Below, in pieces: positions 36,167 to 45,134 of a stretch of 64,000 nucleotides of DNA. The first letter of the stretch is position 1, and each line of letters opens with the position of its first letter. The stretch lies in NCBI GenBank assembly GCA_035308365.1, contig DATGGU010000183.1, forward strand, positions 13,665-77,664, written 5' to 3'. Under the pieces are notes generated by a model. It did no database searches and had not been told where the DNA came from. It saw only the letters and a program-made list of their open reading frames with translations. The position numbers and the translations under genes are program-made. Source of the DNA: PALSA-505 sp035308365 (GTDB lineage: Bacteria > Actinomycetota > Actinomycetes > Streptosporangiales > Streptosporangiaceae).

Positions 36167-37926
36167 CCGGCCGCCGGCCGGTCCGCGTCGCCAACTGCTC
36201 GGGCTTCTACGGTGACAAGATCGACGCGGCGAGGGAGATGCTGGCCGGCCCGATCGACGTGCTGACCGGCGACTACCTGGCCGAGCTGACCATGCTGATC
36301 CTCTGGAAGGCCCGGCTCAAGGACGCTGGGCTGGGTTATGCGCGGACGTTCCTGCGCCAGATGGAGGACGTGCTCGGCACCTGCCTGGAGCGCGGCGTCA
36401 AGGTCGTCACCAACGCCGGCGGGCTCAACCCGGCCGGGCTGGCCGGCCAGCTCGCCGAGCTGGCCGGGAAGCTGGGCCTGACCGCCAGGGTCGCCCACAT
36501 CACCGGGGACGACCTCACCGGCCGGATCCCCGATCTGCAGCGGCGCGGCACGGGCCTGGCCAACCTCGACACCGGCCAGCCGCTGGCCGAGGCGGGCCTG
36601 CCGGTGGTGACCGCCAACGCTTACCTCGGCGGCTGGGGCATCGCCGCCGCGCTGCAGGCTGGCGCGGACGTCGTGGTCTGCCCCCGGGTGACCGACGCGA
36701 GCCTGACGGCCGGCCCGGCCGCCTGGTGGCACGGCTGGGCGCGCGACGACTGGGACGCGCTGGCCGGTGCCGTGCTCGCCGGGCACGTGATCGAGTGTGG
36801 CCCGCAGGCCACCGGCGGCAATTACAGCTTTCTTGACGAGATCACCGACCGCCGCTACCCCGGCTTCCCGATCGCGGAGATCGCCGCCGACGGCAGTTGC
36901 GTCATCACCAAGCACGACGGCACCGGCGGTCTGGTCAGCACCGGCACGGTCACCGCGCAGATCCTGTACGAGATAGCCGGGCCCGGCTACCTCAACCCGG
37001 ACGTGGTCGCCCACTTCGACACCGCGCGGCTGCGCCAGGAGGGCCCGGACCGGGTGGCCATCTCCGGCACCAGGGGATCGCCGCCGCCTGACACCCTCAA
37101 GGTCGCGCTGAACATGCTCGGCGGGTACCGGAACTCGATGACGCTGGTGATCACCGGCCTGGACATCGAGCAGAAGGCGGAGCACACCCTGCAGTTGCTG
37201 GCCGCCCGGCTCGGCGCCGGTTACCTGGACGAGGCCGACGTGCGGCTGCTTCGGTTCGACCGCCCGGACGCGCCGGTCAACGAACAGGCCACCGCCCACC
37301 TGCGCATCACCGTCTTCAGCCGCGACGAGGCCGCGGTCGGCCGGCGCTTCTCCGACGCCGCGGTGGAGCTGGCCCTGGCCGGCTACGCGGGGTTTCACGC
37401 CACCACCCCGCCCACCGGGGCGAGCGCCTACGGCATCTACTGGCCGGCCCTGGTCCCGGCCGCCGAGGTCACCCAGACCGTGCACCTCCCGGACGGGACG
37501 GCCCAGGTCATCCCGCACACCCCCGGCGTCCCCCAGGAGCCGCCCCCATCCCCGCCCGAGACCCTGGCCGGGCCGCCAGCGGGCGAACTGGTGGCCGTGC
37601 CGCTCGGCAGGCTGTGCGGCGCCCGCTCCGGCGACAAGGGCGGCAACGCCAACGTCGGCTTCTGGGCCCGCGACGAGCGCGGCTACGCCTGGCTGCGCGA
37701 CCATCTCACCGTCGGCCGCTTCAAAGAACTGCTTACCGAGGCCAAAGACCTCGACGTTTCGCGGTTTCTCCTGCCGAACGTGCTGGCCGTCAACTTCGTG
37801 GTCAGCGGTCTCATAGCGCCCGGCGTCGCCGCTACGGCCCGGCCGGACGCGCAGGCCAAGGGCCTCGGCGAGTACCTGCGCTCACGCGTGGTCGAGGTCC
37901 CGGCCGGCCTGCTCCGGCCGCATTGA
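36163..37926 (+). CDS. AtuA-like acyclic terpene utilisation protein
   Basis: The 587-residue protein begins VRVANCSGFYGDKIDAAREML, the start of the AtuA (DUF1446) domain, and continues with TNAGGLNPAGLAGQLAELA and GADVVVCPRVTDASL. The last 110 residues (LGRLCGARSGDKGGNANVGFWARD) form the AtuA-like ferredoxin-fold domain, here fused as in many actinobacteria. In Pseudomonas, atuA belongs to the citronellol/geraniol pathway, though its exact reaction is uncertain. Start GTG 36163 overlaps the previous stop. Together with the carboxylase subunits and the facing enoyl-CoA hydratase it suggests degradation of branched, methyl-substituted acyl-CoAs. Confidence 0.85.
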   Translation: MTGRRPVRVANCSGFYGDKIDAAREMLAGPIDVLTGDYLAELTMLILWKARLKDAGLGYARTFLRQMEDVLGTCLERGVKVVTNAGGLNPAGLAGQLAELAGKLGLTARVAHITGDDLTGRIPDLQRRGTGLANLDTGQPLAEAGLPVVTANAYLGGWGIAAALQAGADVVVCPRVTDASLTAGPAAWWHGWARDDWDALAGAVLAGHVIECGPQATGGNYSFLDEITDRRYPGFPIAEIAADGSCVITKHDGTGGLVSTGTVTAQILYEIAGPGYLNPDVVAHFDTARLRQEGPDRVAISGTRGSPPPDTLKVALNMLGGYRNSMTLVITGLDIEQKAEHTLQLLAARLGAGYLDEADVRLLRFDRPDAPVNEQATAHLRITVFSRDEAAVGRRFSDAAVELALAGYAGFHATTPPTGASAYGIYWPALVPAAEVTQTVHLPDGTAQVIPHTPGVPQEPPPSPPETLAGPPAGELVAVPLGRLCGARSGDKGGNANVGFWARDERGYAWLRDHLTVGRFKELLTEAKDLDVSRFLLPNVLAVNFVVSGLIAPGVAATARPDAQAKGLGEYLRSRVVEVPAGLLRPH

Positions 37927-37967
37927 CAGCGCCTGGCCTCCGCGTCCCGCCGGGTTTACCCGCACCG

Positions 37968-38735
37968 TCACGATAATTTCCGCCATGAGGGATGCCTGCG
38001 TTCCAGGAAGGCGTGGATGCCCTCCTGGGCTTCCTCGCTGGCGAACAGCCGGGCGGACAGGGCAGCCAGGCCGGGCGCGTCGGCCGCCATCCGGCGCCGC
38101 CGCGCGGCGGTGAGCAGCCGCTTGGTCTCGGCGGCGCCCTGGGGCGAGGTCTCGCAGATCTGCTCGGCCAGCCGCGTGACCACGTCATCGATGCTGCCCG
38201 AGCTGGTCGCCTCGGTGATCAGGCCGATCTCGGCGGCCGCCGTCCCGCCGAACGTCTCGCCGGTGAGGCAGTAGCGGGCCGCGGCCCGCGGCCGCATCTG
38301 GTCAAGGGTGGTCATCGAGATGATCGCGGGCGCCAGGCCGATCCGGGCCTCGGTGAAGGCGAACGAAGCGGTCTCGCTGGCCACCGCGATGTCGCAGGCG
38401 CCGACGATGCCCAAGCCGCCGGCCCGCACATGCCCGCTGACCTTGGCGATCACCGGCTTGTCCAGCTCGGTGATGGTGGTCATCACGCCGGTCATCGAGG
38501 TGGTCGCGGCCGACATGGACCCGCTGCCGGCCTCGGTCAGGTCCGCACCCGAGCAGAACACGGTTCCGGTGTGGGTGAGGATGACCACCCGCACACCCGG
38601 GTCCTGCCCGGCCGCGGCCAGGTGATCGATGAGCTCGCCCACCAGCGCCCGGGACAGGGCGTTGCGGTTCTCCGGCGAGTCCAGGGTGATGGTGGCAACC
38701 CGGCCGTCAACGTCGTAGCGCACAACTGAGGTCAC
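37968..38735 (-). CDS. Enoyl-CoA hydratase/isomerase family protein
   Basis: The 255-residue crotonase has the CoA-binding NRNAL-like DSPENRNALSRALVGEL near residue 20 and the oxyanion segment VFCSGADLTEAG near 60. A second, KVSGHVRAGGLGIVGACDIAVAS, near 100-122 has glycines as expected, but the first catalytic glutamate position reads GLGIVGACD, so one acid residue may be missing. GGAGG precedes GTG 38735. It is convergent with the AtuA gene (41 bases) and overlaps the operon of the LigD-type gene upstream. Likely part of the branched acyl-CoA pathway. Confidence 0.85.
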   Translation of the reverse strand: MTSVVRYDVDGRVATITLDSPENRNALSRALVGELIDHLAAAGQDPGVRVVILTHTGTVFCSGADLTEAGSGSMSAATTSMTGVMTTITELDKPVIAKVSGHVRAGGLGIVGACDIAVASETASFAFTEARIGLAPAIISMTTLDQMRPRAAARYCLTGETFGGTAAAEIGLITEATSSGSIDDVVTRLAEQICETSPQGAAETKRLLTAARRRRMAADAPGLAALSARLFASEEAQEGIHAFLERRHPSWRKLS

Positions 38736-38747
38736 CGGACGAGCCTC

Positions 38748-39722
38748 CTAGCTCTTCTTGGCCCGGCTGGGGGCGACCCGGGGCGGCTCGCCCGGCTGTT
38801 TCGGGTAGACCGGGGGCCAGGGCGCGTCCATCAGGCCGTTCGCCAGGTCGCGTTCGTGCATGGCCAGCAGCGGCTCGATTGACTGCGGGTCATCGCCCAT
38901 CCCCTGCCACGGGTCACCGGCGCTTTCCAGCCGGGCGGCCAGCGAGGCGATGGTGAACTGGTCCGGATGGATGTCGTCGATCTCCGCCCAGCTTATGGGC
39001 GTGGACACCTGAGCGCCCGGCCGGGCCCGGACCGACCAGGCGCCGAACACGGTCTTGTGCGGAGCGTTCTGGTTGTAGTCGACGAACACCCGCTGGCCGC
39101 GTTCCTCCTTCCACCAGGCGGCCGTGATGAGGCCGGGGCTGCGCCGCTCCAGTTCGCGGGCGAGCGCCACGGCGGCGGCGCGCACCTGGTAGGAGTCCCA
39201 GCGCGGCTGCAGCCTGACGTAGACGTGCAGGCCGCGGTTGCCGGTGGTCTTCGGGTAGCCGGTGATGCCCAGCTCGCCGAGCAGTTGGCGCAGTTCCCCG
39301 GCGGCCCGGCGGATGTGGCCGAAGTCCACGCCGGGGGACGGGTCCAGGTCGATCCGCAGCTCGTCGGTGTGGCCGGGGTCTGCCGTCAGGCAGGGCCAGA
39401 CGTGAAAGCCGAGGCAGCCCAGGTTCACCGCCCACAGCACGTGATCCAGGTCGGCCACCACCAGCGCCTGGGAGGTGGTTCCGTTGGGCGTGGACACGGT
39501 GGTCGTGGTCAGCCAGTCCGGGGCGTTCTTGGGCACCCGCTTCTGGAAGAAGGACGGCCCGCCCGCACCGTCGGGGAACCGCTGCAACAGCACCGGCCGC
39601 CCGCCCATGGCGCGCATCAGCGGCCCGGCGACCCGCAGGTAGTGGTCCGCCAGGTCGCCCTTGGTCTCGCCCCGCTCGGCGAACAGCACCTTGCCGGAAT
39701 TGCTGATCAGGTCGCTGCGCAC
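38748..39722 (-). CDS. LigD-type polymerase (PrimPol) domain protein
   Basis: The 324-residue protein equals the stand-alone polymerase domain of bacterial NHEJ ligase LigD. It has GKVLFAERGETKGDLADHYLRVA, HVWPCLTADPGHTDELRIDLDPSPG (the DxD catalytic metal site within RIDLDP, near 145), TTGNRGLHVYVRLQPRW, and FVDYNQNAPHKTVFGAWSVRARPGA. It makes short template-directed ends during end joining, preferring ribonucleotides. Neither ku nor a ligase domain is nearby. Start GTG 39722. It is followed by the enoyl-CoA hydratase gene 13 bases later, a pairing without obvious meaning. Confidence 0.88.
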   Translation of the reverse strand: MRSDLISNSGKVLFAERGETKGDLADHYLRVAGPLMRAMGGRPVLLQRFPDGAGGPSFFQKRVPKNAPDWLTTTTVSTPNGTTSQALVVADLDHVLWAVNLGCLGFHVWPCLTADPGHTDELRIDLDPSPGVDFGHIRRAAGELRQLLGELGITGYPKTTGNRGLHVYVRLQPRWDSYQVRAAAVALARELERRSPGLITAAWWKEERGQRVFVDYNQNAPHKTVFGAWSVRARPGAQVSTPISWAEIDDIHPDQFTIASLAARLESAGDPWQGMGDDPQSIEPLLAMHERDLANGLMDAPWPPVYPKQPGEPPRVAPSRAKKS

Positions 39723-39731
39723 CCGATCATC

Positions 39732-40487
39732 CTACGGAGGGCCCGGCCGGAAGCCGATGAAGACCTCGCGCGGCTGGCGGTCCTCGGCGGTCACCTCGGG
39801 GACGGCCCGCGCCCTGAAGCCGGCCGCGGTCAGCAGGCCCAGCCACACCTGGCGGCCGAACAGGCCCATCCGGTGCCGCTCGTGCACGGTCTGGGTCTGG
39901 CCGTCGCGGTCGCGCAGCAGGTAGACGTAGTCGCTCAGCGTCCAGGTGTCGCCGGGATCGGGATCCCAGGACCACTGCAGGAAGCGGGCGCCGCGGCCGT
40001 CGTCGCCGTCACCCCCGCCGCAACCGGTCACCGGCTGGTAGGTCTCGGCGATGTCGTCGGGCATGAACACGGTGATCCCGCCCGGCCGGCAGTGCGCGCA
40101 GGCGGTCGCCATGACCTGGCTCAGGTCGGCCTCGGTGGCCATGTAGTCCACGGCGTCGTGGACGAACACCGCGTCGAAGTCCCGGCCCAGCCGGATCGTG
40201 CGCATGTCACCCTGGATGTGCTCGCAGTCCGGGTTCAGCGTGCGCGACACTGCCAGCATGGCCTCGGACAGGTCCACCAGCGTCCAGCGGAACCGGCCGG
40301 TCAGGTGGCTGGCGTTGTGACCGCCGCCGCTGCCCAGCTCCAGCACCTCGCGGACCGGCCGGGCGGCCAGGCCGAACAGGCCGGCGGCGAAGGCGGCCTC
40401 CCCGGCGTACTCCTCCGGCGGCGAGATCAGCGGCCACCATCCGGCCAGGTCCTGGTAGAGGCGATAATCTGCGGTCTGCCCAGCCAT
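39732..40487 (-). CDS. SAM-dependent class I methyltransferase
   Basis: The 251-residue protein has SAM motif I as VLELGSGGGHNASHL near residue 65, an acidic residue ending beta-2 (TLVDLSEAML), and FDAVFVHDAVDYM as motif IV. The C-terminal part contains a mixed sheet with YVYLLRDRDGQTQTVHERHRMG. It ends 9 bases before the LigD-type gene on the same strand. Substrate cannot be told. Start ATG 40487; upstream about 120 bases lead to the divergent argF. Confidence 0.82.
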   Translation of the reverse strand: MAGQTADYRLYQDLAGWWPLISPPEEYAGEAAFAAGLFGLAARPVREVLELGSGGGHNASHLTGRFRWTLVDLSEAMLAVSRTLNPDCEHIQGDMRTIRLGRDFDAVFVHDAVDYMATEADLSQVMATACAHCRPGGITVFMPDDIAETYQPVTGCGGGDGDDGRGARFLQWSWDPDPGDTWTLSDYVYLLRDRDGQTQTVHERHRMGLFGRQVWLGLLTAAGFRARAVPEVTAEDRQPREVFIGFRPGPP

Positions 40488-40607
40488 GACGCCATCCTCT
40501 CGCGCCGTGCATCGCCTGACAGTTGTTTTTGGCCGCGCGGAGCGGTATCCAGTTTGAACCCGTTGTAACCATTAACCAGCGTTTCGCCCTAACCAGAGGA
40601 GCGCGAT

Positions 40608-41609
40608 ATGGAGCTGCAAAGGCGCAGCTTGGTCAAGGAGACCGACCTTACGGCCGAAGAGTTCCTGTACCTCATCGACCTGGCCGGGCGGTTGCGGCAG
40701 GAGAAGCGGATGGGCCAGCGGGGCAGCCGGCTCGCCGGGCGCAACATCGCGCTGATCTTCGAGAAGACCTCGACCCGCACCCGCTGCGCGTTCGAGGTCG
40801 CCGCGCACGACGAGGGCGGGCACGTGACCTACCTGGGGCCGGAGGGCTCACAACTGGGCCACAAGGAGTCGGTGAAGGACACCGCGCGGGTGCTGGGCCG
40901 GATGTACGACGGGATCGAATACCGCGGCGCGGCGCAAGAAGCCGTGGAGACGCTGGCCGCCTACGCCGGAGTGCCGGTGTGGAACGGGCTCACCGACGAC
41001 TGGCACCCGACCCAGATGCTGGCCGACATCCTCACCATGCGCGACCACACGGCGAAGCCGCTGGCCGAGGTGTCCTACTGCTACCTCGGCGACGGCCGGA
41101 ACAACGTCGCCAACTCGCTCCTTGTCACCGGCTCCATGCTGGGTATGGACGTGCGGATCTGCGCCCCGGAGCCGCTGCAGCCCGCGCCGGGCGTGCGGGG
41201 CATCGCCGAGGTGCTCGCGGCGGAATCGGGCGCCAGGATCCTGGTGAGCGAGGACATCCGGGCCGCGGTGGCCGGCGCCGACTACCTCTACACCGACGTG
41301 TGGGTGTCCATGGGCGAGCCGCCGGGTGAGTGGGATCAGCGCATCGACCTGCTGCTGCCCTACCAGGTGACCGGCGCCACGCTGGAGGCCACCCGGAACC
41401 CCGGGGTCAGGTTCATGCACTGCCTGCCGGCCCTGCACAACCGGGAGACCGGGATCGGGCGGCAGCTCTACGACTCGCGCGGCCTGGAGGCCCTGGAGGT
41501 GACCGAGGAAGTGTTCGAGTCCAAGGCCTCCGTCGTGTTCGACCAGGCGGAGAACCGGATGCACACCATCAAGGCCCTGATGGTGGCCACGATCGGGGTG
41601 CAGGCATGA
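40608..41609 (+). CDS. argF: Ornithine carbamoyltransferase (catabolic context)
   Basis: The 333-residue enzyme has the carbamoyl-phosphate loop FEKTSTRTRCAFEVA (near 45-60), HPTQMLADILTM, and the ornithine motif FMHCLPALHN near 270. It converts citrulline plus phosphate to ornithine and carbamoyl phosphate when coupled to the arcC and arcA genes that follow. AGAGGAGCG lies before ATG 40608. The stop overlaps the arcC start by ATGA. Context (no other arg biosynthesis genes) argues for the arginine deiminase pathway, though the protein family does not separate the anabolic and catabolic forms cleanly. Confidence 0.93.
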   Translation: MELQRRSLVKETDLTAEEFLYLIDLAGRLRQEKRMGQRGSRLAGRNIALIFEKTSTRTRCAFEVAAHDEGGHVTYLGPEGSQLGHKESVKDTARVLGRMYDGIEYRGAAQEAVETLAAYAGVPVWNGLTDDWHPTQMLADILTMRDHTAKPLAEVSYCYLGDGRNNVANSLLVTGSMLGMDVRICAPEPLQPAPGVRGIAEVLAAESGARILVSEDIRAAVAGADYLYTDVWVSMGEPPGEWDQRIDLLLPYQVTGATLEATRNPGVRFMHCLPALHNRETGIGRQLYDSRGLEALEVTEEVFESKASVVFDQAENRMHTIKALMVATIGVQA

Positions 41610-42511
41610 GGATCGTGGCCGCCCTCGGCGGCAACGCGCTGCTCGAACGCGGCGAACCCCCGGAGTCCGACATCCAGCAGGGCCACGTGCACAAGGCCGC
41701 CCAGGCGCTGGCACCGCTGGCGGTCGAGCACGACCTGGTGCTCACCCACGGCAACGGCCCGCAGGTCGGCCTGCTGGCGCTGGAGAGCGCGCACGACCCG
41801 GCCCTGCGGCGGCCCTACCCGTTCGACGTGCTGGGCGCGCAGACCCAGGGCATGATCGGCTACTGGCTCATCCAGGCCCTGGACAACGCCGCGCCGGGCC
41901 GCACGACCGCCTGCCTGGTCAGCCGGACCCTGGTCAGGGAGGACGACCCGGCCTTCGGCCGCCCGTCGAAGTTCATCGGCCCCGTCTATGACGAGCGGCA
42001 GGCTGCCGAGCTGGCGGCCAGGAACGGCTGGCAGGTCCGCCAGGACGGGGCCGGCTGGCGCCGGGTGGTGCCCTCTCCCGAGCCGGTCGCCCTGCTCGAC
42101 CTCCCGGTGATCGAGCTGCTGCTCGGCAGCCGCACGATCGTGGTCTGCTCGGGCGGTGGCGGGGTGCCGGTCATGAAGGACGGCACCGGGCACCTGCGCG
42201 GCGTCGAGGCCGTGGTGGACAAGGACCTGACCGCCTCGCTGCTGGCCCGCTCGCTGGACGCGGACGTTCTGCTGCTGCTCACCGACGTGACCGGGGTCCA
42301 GGACGGGTACGGCACCCCGCGGGCCCGGGTGATCCGCCGGGCCACACCGGCGCAGCTGCGCGCCCGTTCGTTCCCGGCCGGGTCCATGGGCCCCAAGATC
42401 GAGGCGGTGTGCCGGTTCGCCGAGGCGACCGGGAAGCTGGCCGCGATCGGCCAGCTCTCCGACGCCCAGGCGCTGCTCGCCGGGGAGGCGGGGACAATCG
42501 TCACGAGGTGA
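41606..42511 (+). CDS. arcC: Carbamate kinase
   Basis: The 301-residue protein begins MRIVAALGGNALLERGE, the amino-acid-kinase fold start, and contains LVLTHGNGPQVGLLALES and IVVCSGGGGVPVMKDGTG. LLLLTDVTGVQDGYGTP is followed by AGSMGPKIEAVCRFAEATG. It transfers the phosphate of carbamoyl phosphate to ADP, the ATP-yielding step of arginine fermentation. ATGA overlap with argF fixes the start. Full length for the family (about 310). Confidence 0.93.
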   Translation: MRIVAALGGNALLERGEPPESDIQQGHVHKAAQALAPLAVEHDLVLTHGNGPQVGLLALESAHDPALRRPYPFDVLGAQTQGMIGYWLIQALDNAAPGRTTACLVSRTLVREDDPAFGRPSKFIGPVYDERQAAELAARNGWQVRQDGAGWRRVVPSPEPVALLDLPVIELLLGSRTIVVCSGGGGVPVMKDGTGHLRGVEAVVDKDLTASLLARSLDADVLLLLTDVTGVQDGYGTPRARVIRRATPAQLRARSFPAGSMGPKIEAVCRFAEATGKLAAIGQLSDAQALLAGEAGTIVTR

Positions 42512-42671
42512 CTGTGTGATCACCCAGGAGGCGCTGGCCATCGCCCGGGTGGCCAAACCGCTGGCCGCGGCCGCCCGGCCCAGCCGCAGGACCCGTTCCT
42601 GCGGCAGCTCCGCTGACCGCCTCGGGAGGCGGACAATGCGGGAAGGGGAGACGACGAAACCGGAGGCCCCG

Positions 42672-43886
42672 ATGAGCTTCAGTGTCCAATCAGAGGTGGG
42701 CCGGCTGCGCCAGGTGATCGTGCACCGGCCTGGCCTCGAACTGTCCAGGCTGACCCCACGCAACGTCGAGGAGTTGCTGTTCGACGAGGTGATGTGGGGC
42801 AAGCGAGCCCAGGAGGAGCACGACGCGTTCACCGCGGCGCTGGCCGGGCAGGGCGTGACCGTGCACTACTTCGGGCAGTTGCTCAGCGAGACGCTCGACC
42901 TGCCCGAGGGCCGGGCCTTCGTCCTCGACCGGGTCTGCACGCCGGAGATGCTCGGCCCCAACCTGGTCGCCCCGGTGCGCGCGCTGCTCGATGACCTCGA
43001 TGCCCTCGACCTGGCCAGGTACCTGATCGGCGGGGTGCTCAAGGGCGATCTGCGCCCGGCCCGGGCCAGCAGCCTGACCTGGGACATGCTGCACGCCGAC
43101 GACTTCATCCTGCCCCCGCTGCCCAACCACCTGTTCCAGCGGGACAACTCCTGCTGGATCTACCAGGGCGTCTCGGTCAACCCGATGGCCAAGCCCGCCC
43201 GGCAGCGGGAGACCCTGCACAGCCGGGCCATCTACCGCTATCACCCGATGTTCGCCGGCGGCGGTTTCGCCAGGTACTACGGGGACGACGACGCCACCCA
43301 CCGGCCGGCCACGGTGGAGGGCGGCGACGTCCACGTGCTGGGCAACCGGGCCGTGATGATCGGCATGGGCGAGCGGACCACGCCGATGGCCGTCGAGAAG
43401 CTCGCCCAGGCGCTGATGCGCAGCGGCCAGGTCGACACGGTGATCGCCACCGAACTCCCGGCCAGCCGGGCGATGATGCACCTCGACACGGTGATGACCA
43501 TGGTCGACCGTGGCACGTTCGTGCTGTACCCCTACCTCAGCAAGAACCTGCGCTCGTGGACGCTGACCAGCGTCGGAGGAAACCTCCGGGTGACCCGCAA
43601 CCACAACCTGTGGGACAAGGTCGCTGAGGTGCTCCACGTCGCCGAGGTGGTGGTGCTGACCACCGACGACGACATCCGGGCGGCCGAGCGCGAGCAGTGG
43701 GACGACGGGAACAACTACCTCGCCGTCGCCCCTGGCGTCGTCTTCGGCTACGAGCGCAACGAGACCACCAACACCATGCTGCGCAAGCACGGCATCGAGG
43801 TGGTGGCGATCGCCGGCAGCGAACTCGGCCGCGGCCGCGGCGGGCCGCGCTGCATGACCTGCCCGATCGAGCGGGATCCCGCCTGA
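42672..43886 (+). CDS. arcA: Arginine deiminase
   Basis: The 404-residue protein is a full-length arginine deiminase: SFSVQSEVGRLRQVIVHRPGLELSRLTP at the N-terminus, NHLFQRDNSCWIYQGV, GGDVHVLGNRAVMIGMGERT, MHLDTVMTMVDRG, and the nucleophile cysteine C397 in CMTCPIERD close to the C-terminus. It hydrolyses arginine to citrulline and ammonia, first step of the pathway completed by argF and arcC. ATG 42672 gives the family's usual start; the open frame further upstream has no similarity. The 160-base gap after arcC may hold a promoter of its own. Confidence 0.93.
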   Translation: MSFSVQSEVGRLRQVIVHRPGLELSRLTPRNVEELLFDEVMWGKRAQEEHDAFTAALAGQGVTVHYFGQLLSETLDLPEGRAFVLDRVCTPEMLGPNLVAPVRALLDDLDALDLARYLIGGVLKGDLRPARASSLTWDMLHADDFILPPLPNHLFQRDNSCWIYQGVSVNPMAKPARQRETLHSRAIYRYHPMFAGGGFARYYGDDDATHRPATVEGGDVHVLGNRAVMIGMGERTTPMAVEKLAQALMRSGQVDTVIATELPASRAMMHLDTVMTMVDRGTFVLYPYLSKNLRSWTLTSVGGNLRVTRNHNLWDKVAEVLHVAEVVVLTTDDDIRAAEREQWDDGNNYLAVAPGVVFGYERNETTNTMLRKHGIEVVAIAGSELGRGRGGPRCMTCPIERDPA

Positions 43887-43941
43887 GGTGTCACAGGAGC
43901 CTCGTTCCGGCAACAGCCCGTGCCAGGCATAGATTCGCAGT

Positions 43942-44601
43942 ATGAGCCAGAGGCTGCCGCTGTTCCCGCTGGGCACCGTGCTCTACCCGCACCTTGTGCT
44001 GCCGCTGCACATCTTCGAGGACCGGTACCGGCAGCTCGTCCGGGATCTGCTGGCCGGGCCCGAGCCGAGGCAGTTCGGTGTCGTCGCGATCAAGAAGGGC
44101 CGCGAGACCGGCGTGGACGGCATCTGCGCCCTCTACGAGGTCGGCTGCACCGCGGTGCTGCGCCGGGTCGTGGAGTACGAGGATGGGCGGTTCGACCTGG
44201 TGACCGCGGGAGCCCAGCGGTTCAGGCTGGCCGGGCTCGACCATTCCAGGCCGTACCTGCAGGGTGATGCCGAGACGCTGCCCGAGCACCGCGGTGACGA
44301 GGCGGCGGCTGCCGTGGCGGCAGCGGCGGTCCGGCGCGCGTTCGGCGACTATCGCCAGGCGCTCGCCAGCCGGAGCGCGGACACCGCCGAGCTGCCGGAC
44401 GATCCCATGCTGCTGTCCTACCTGGTGGCGGCCGCCATGGTGGTGGACCTGCCGGACCACCAGACGCTGCTGGACCAGCCGGACGCGGTACACCGCCTGG
44501 CGGCCGAGCGTGCCATGCTCGCCAGGGAGACGGCGATGCTCCGCACGTTCACCTCGGCCCCCGCGCCCGACCTGAGAAACGCGCCCTGGAACCCGAACTG
44601 A
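43942..44601 (+). CDS. LON substrate-binding (LON-N) domain protein
   Basis: The 219-residue protein begins QRLPLFPLGTVLYPHLVLPLHIFEDRYRQLVRDLL, the signature of the Lon N-terminal domain. It carries no AAA+ ATPase or serine-lysine protease domain. Stand-alone LON-N proteins occur widely in actinobacteria; they are thought to bind or deliver substrates, but no definite role is known. It ends 4 bases before the convergent acetyltransferase stop. Independent of the arc operon, which ends 55 bases upstream, unless read through. Confidence 0.85.
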   Translation: MSQRLPLFPLGTVLYPHLVLPLHIFEDRYRQLVRDLLAGPEPRQFGVVAIKKGRETGVDGICALYEVGCTAVLRRVVEYEDGRFDLVTAGAQRFRLAGLDHSRPYLQGDAETLPEHRGDEAAAAVAAAAVRRAFGDYRQALASRSADTAELPDDPMLLSYLVAAAMVVDLPDHQTLLDQPDAVHRLAAERAMLARETAMLRTFTSAPAPDLRNAPWNPN

Positions 44602-44605
44602 CCAC

Positions 44606-45094
44606 CTAGACCAGCTTCTTCTCCATGATCAGTTCGCGGCGGACGCCGTCCGGCATCAGCTCCCGCCTGCCGGTGTCCGCGAAGCCGCTGCGCTGGTAGA
44701 GAGCGATGGCATTTTCGTTTCCCTCGGACACGGCCAGCTTCAGCGTGTGGGCGCCGTTCTGCCTGGCCCACTGCTCCACCGCCGACATCAGGCGATCCCC
44801 GGCGCCACGGCCACGCGCCGCCGGGCTCACCCACATGGAGATCAGCTCGGCGACGCCGTCGCCGTCGGGCACGCCGCTGGCCATCCCCACCGGCCGGCCG
44901 TCGATCAGCACCACGAGATGCCGGCCCGGGATGCTCAGCCGGCCGCGCCAGCGCTCCTCGCGGTCGTCCTCGCCCTGCCAGTCCGCCAGCCGGGACCCGA
45001 AGGCGTAGGGCGCCTCGCCGAGCGCCGCCTGCCGAAGCTCGCGCCAGAGCCGCCAGTCGTCCGGTGTCAGCACCCGCAACTCGATCATGGGCAT
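44606..45094 (-). CDS. GNAT acetyltransferase
   Basis: The 162-residue protein has a standard GNAT core: MIELRVLTPDDWRLWRELRQAAL at the start, VAELISMWVSPAARGRGAGDRLM (acetyl-CoA loop RGRGAG, near 95), and NENAIALYQRSGFADTGRRELM at the C-terminus. Substrate unknown; it resembles the small-molecule or protein-N-acetylating members. Start is ATG 45094, or ATG 45088 two codons later. Convergent with the LON-N gene. Confidence 0.85.
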   Translation of the reverse strand: MPMIELRVLTPDDWRLWRELRQAALGEAPYAFGSRLADWQGEDDREERWRGRLSIPGRHLVVLIDGRPVGMASGVPDGDGVAELISMWVSPAARGRGAGDRLMSAVEQWARQNGAHTLKLAVSEGNENAIALYQRSGFADTGRRELMPDGVRRELIMEKKLV

Positions 45095-45134
45095 GAGCTT
45101 GCCGCAGGACGCACCGCCCGGCCAGCGATTTTCG

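Noticed and set aside
42516..42671. N-terminal extension of arginine deiminase
   Set aside because: The extra 52 codons have no similarity; ATG 42672 gives the normal family start.
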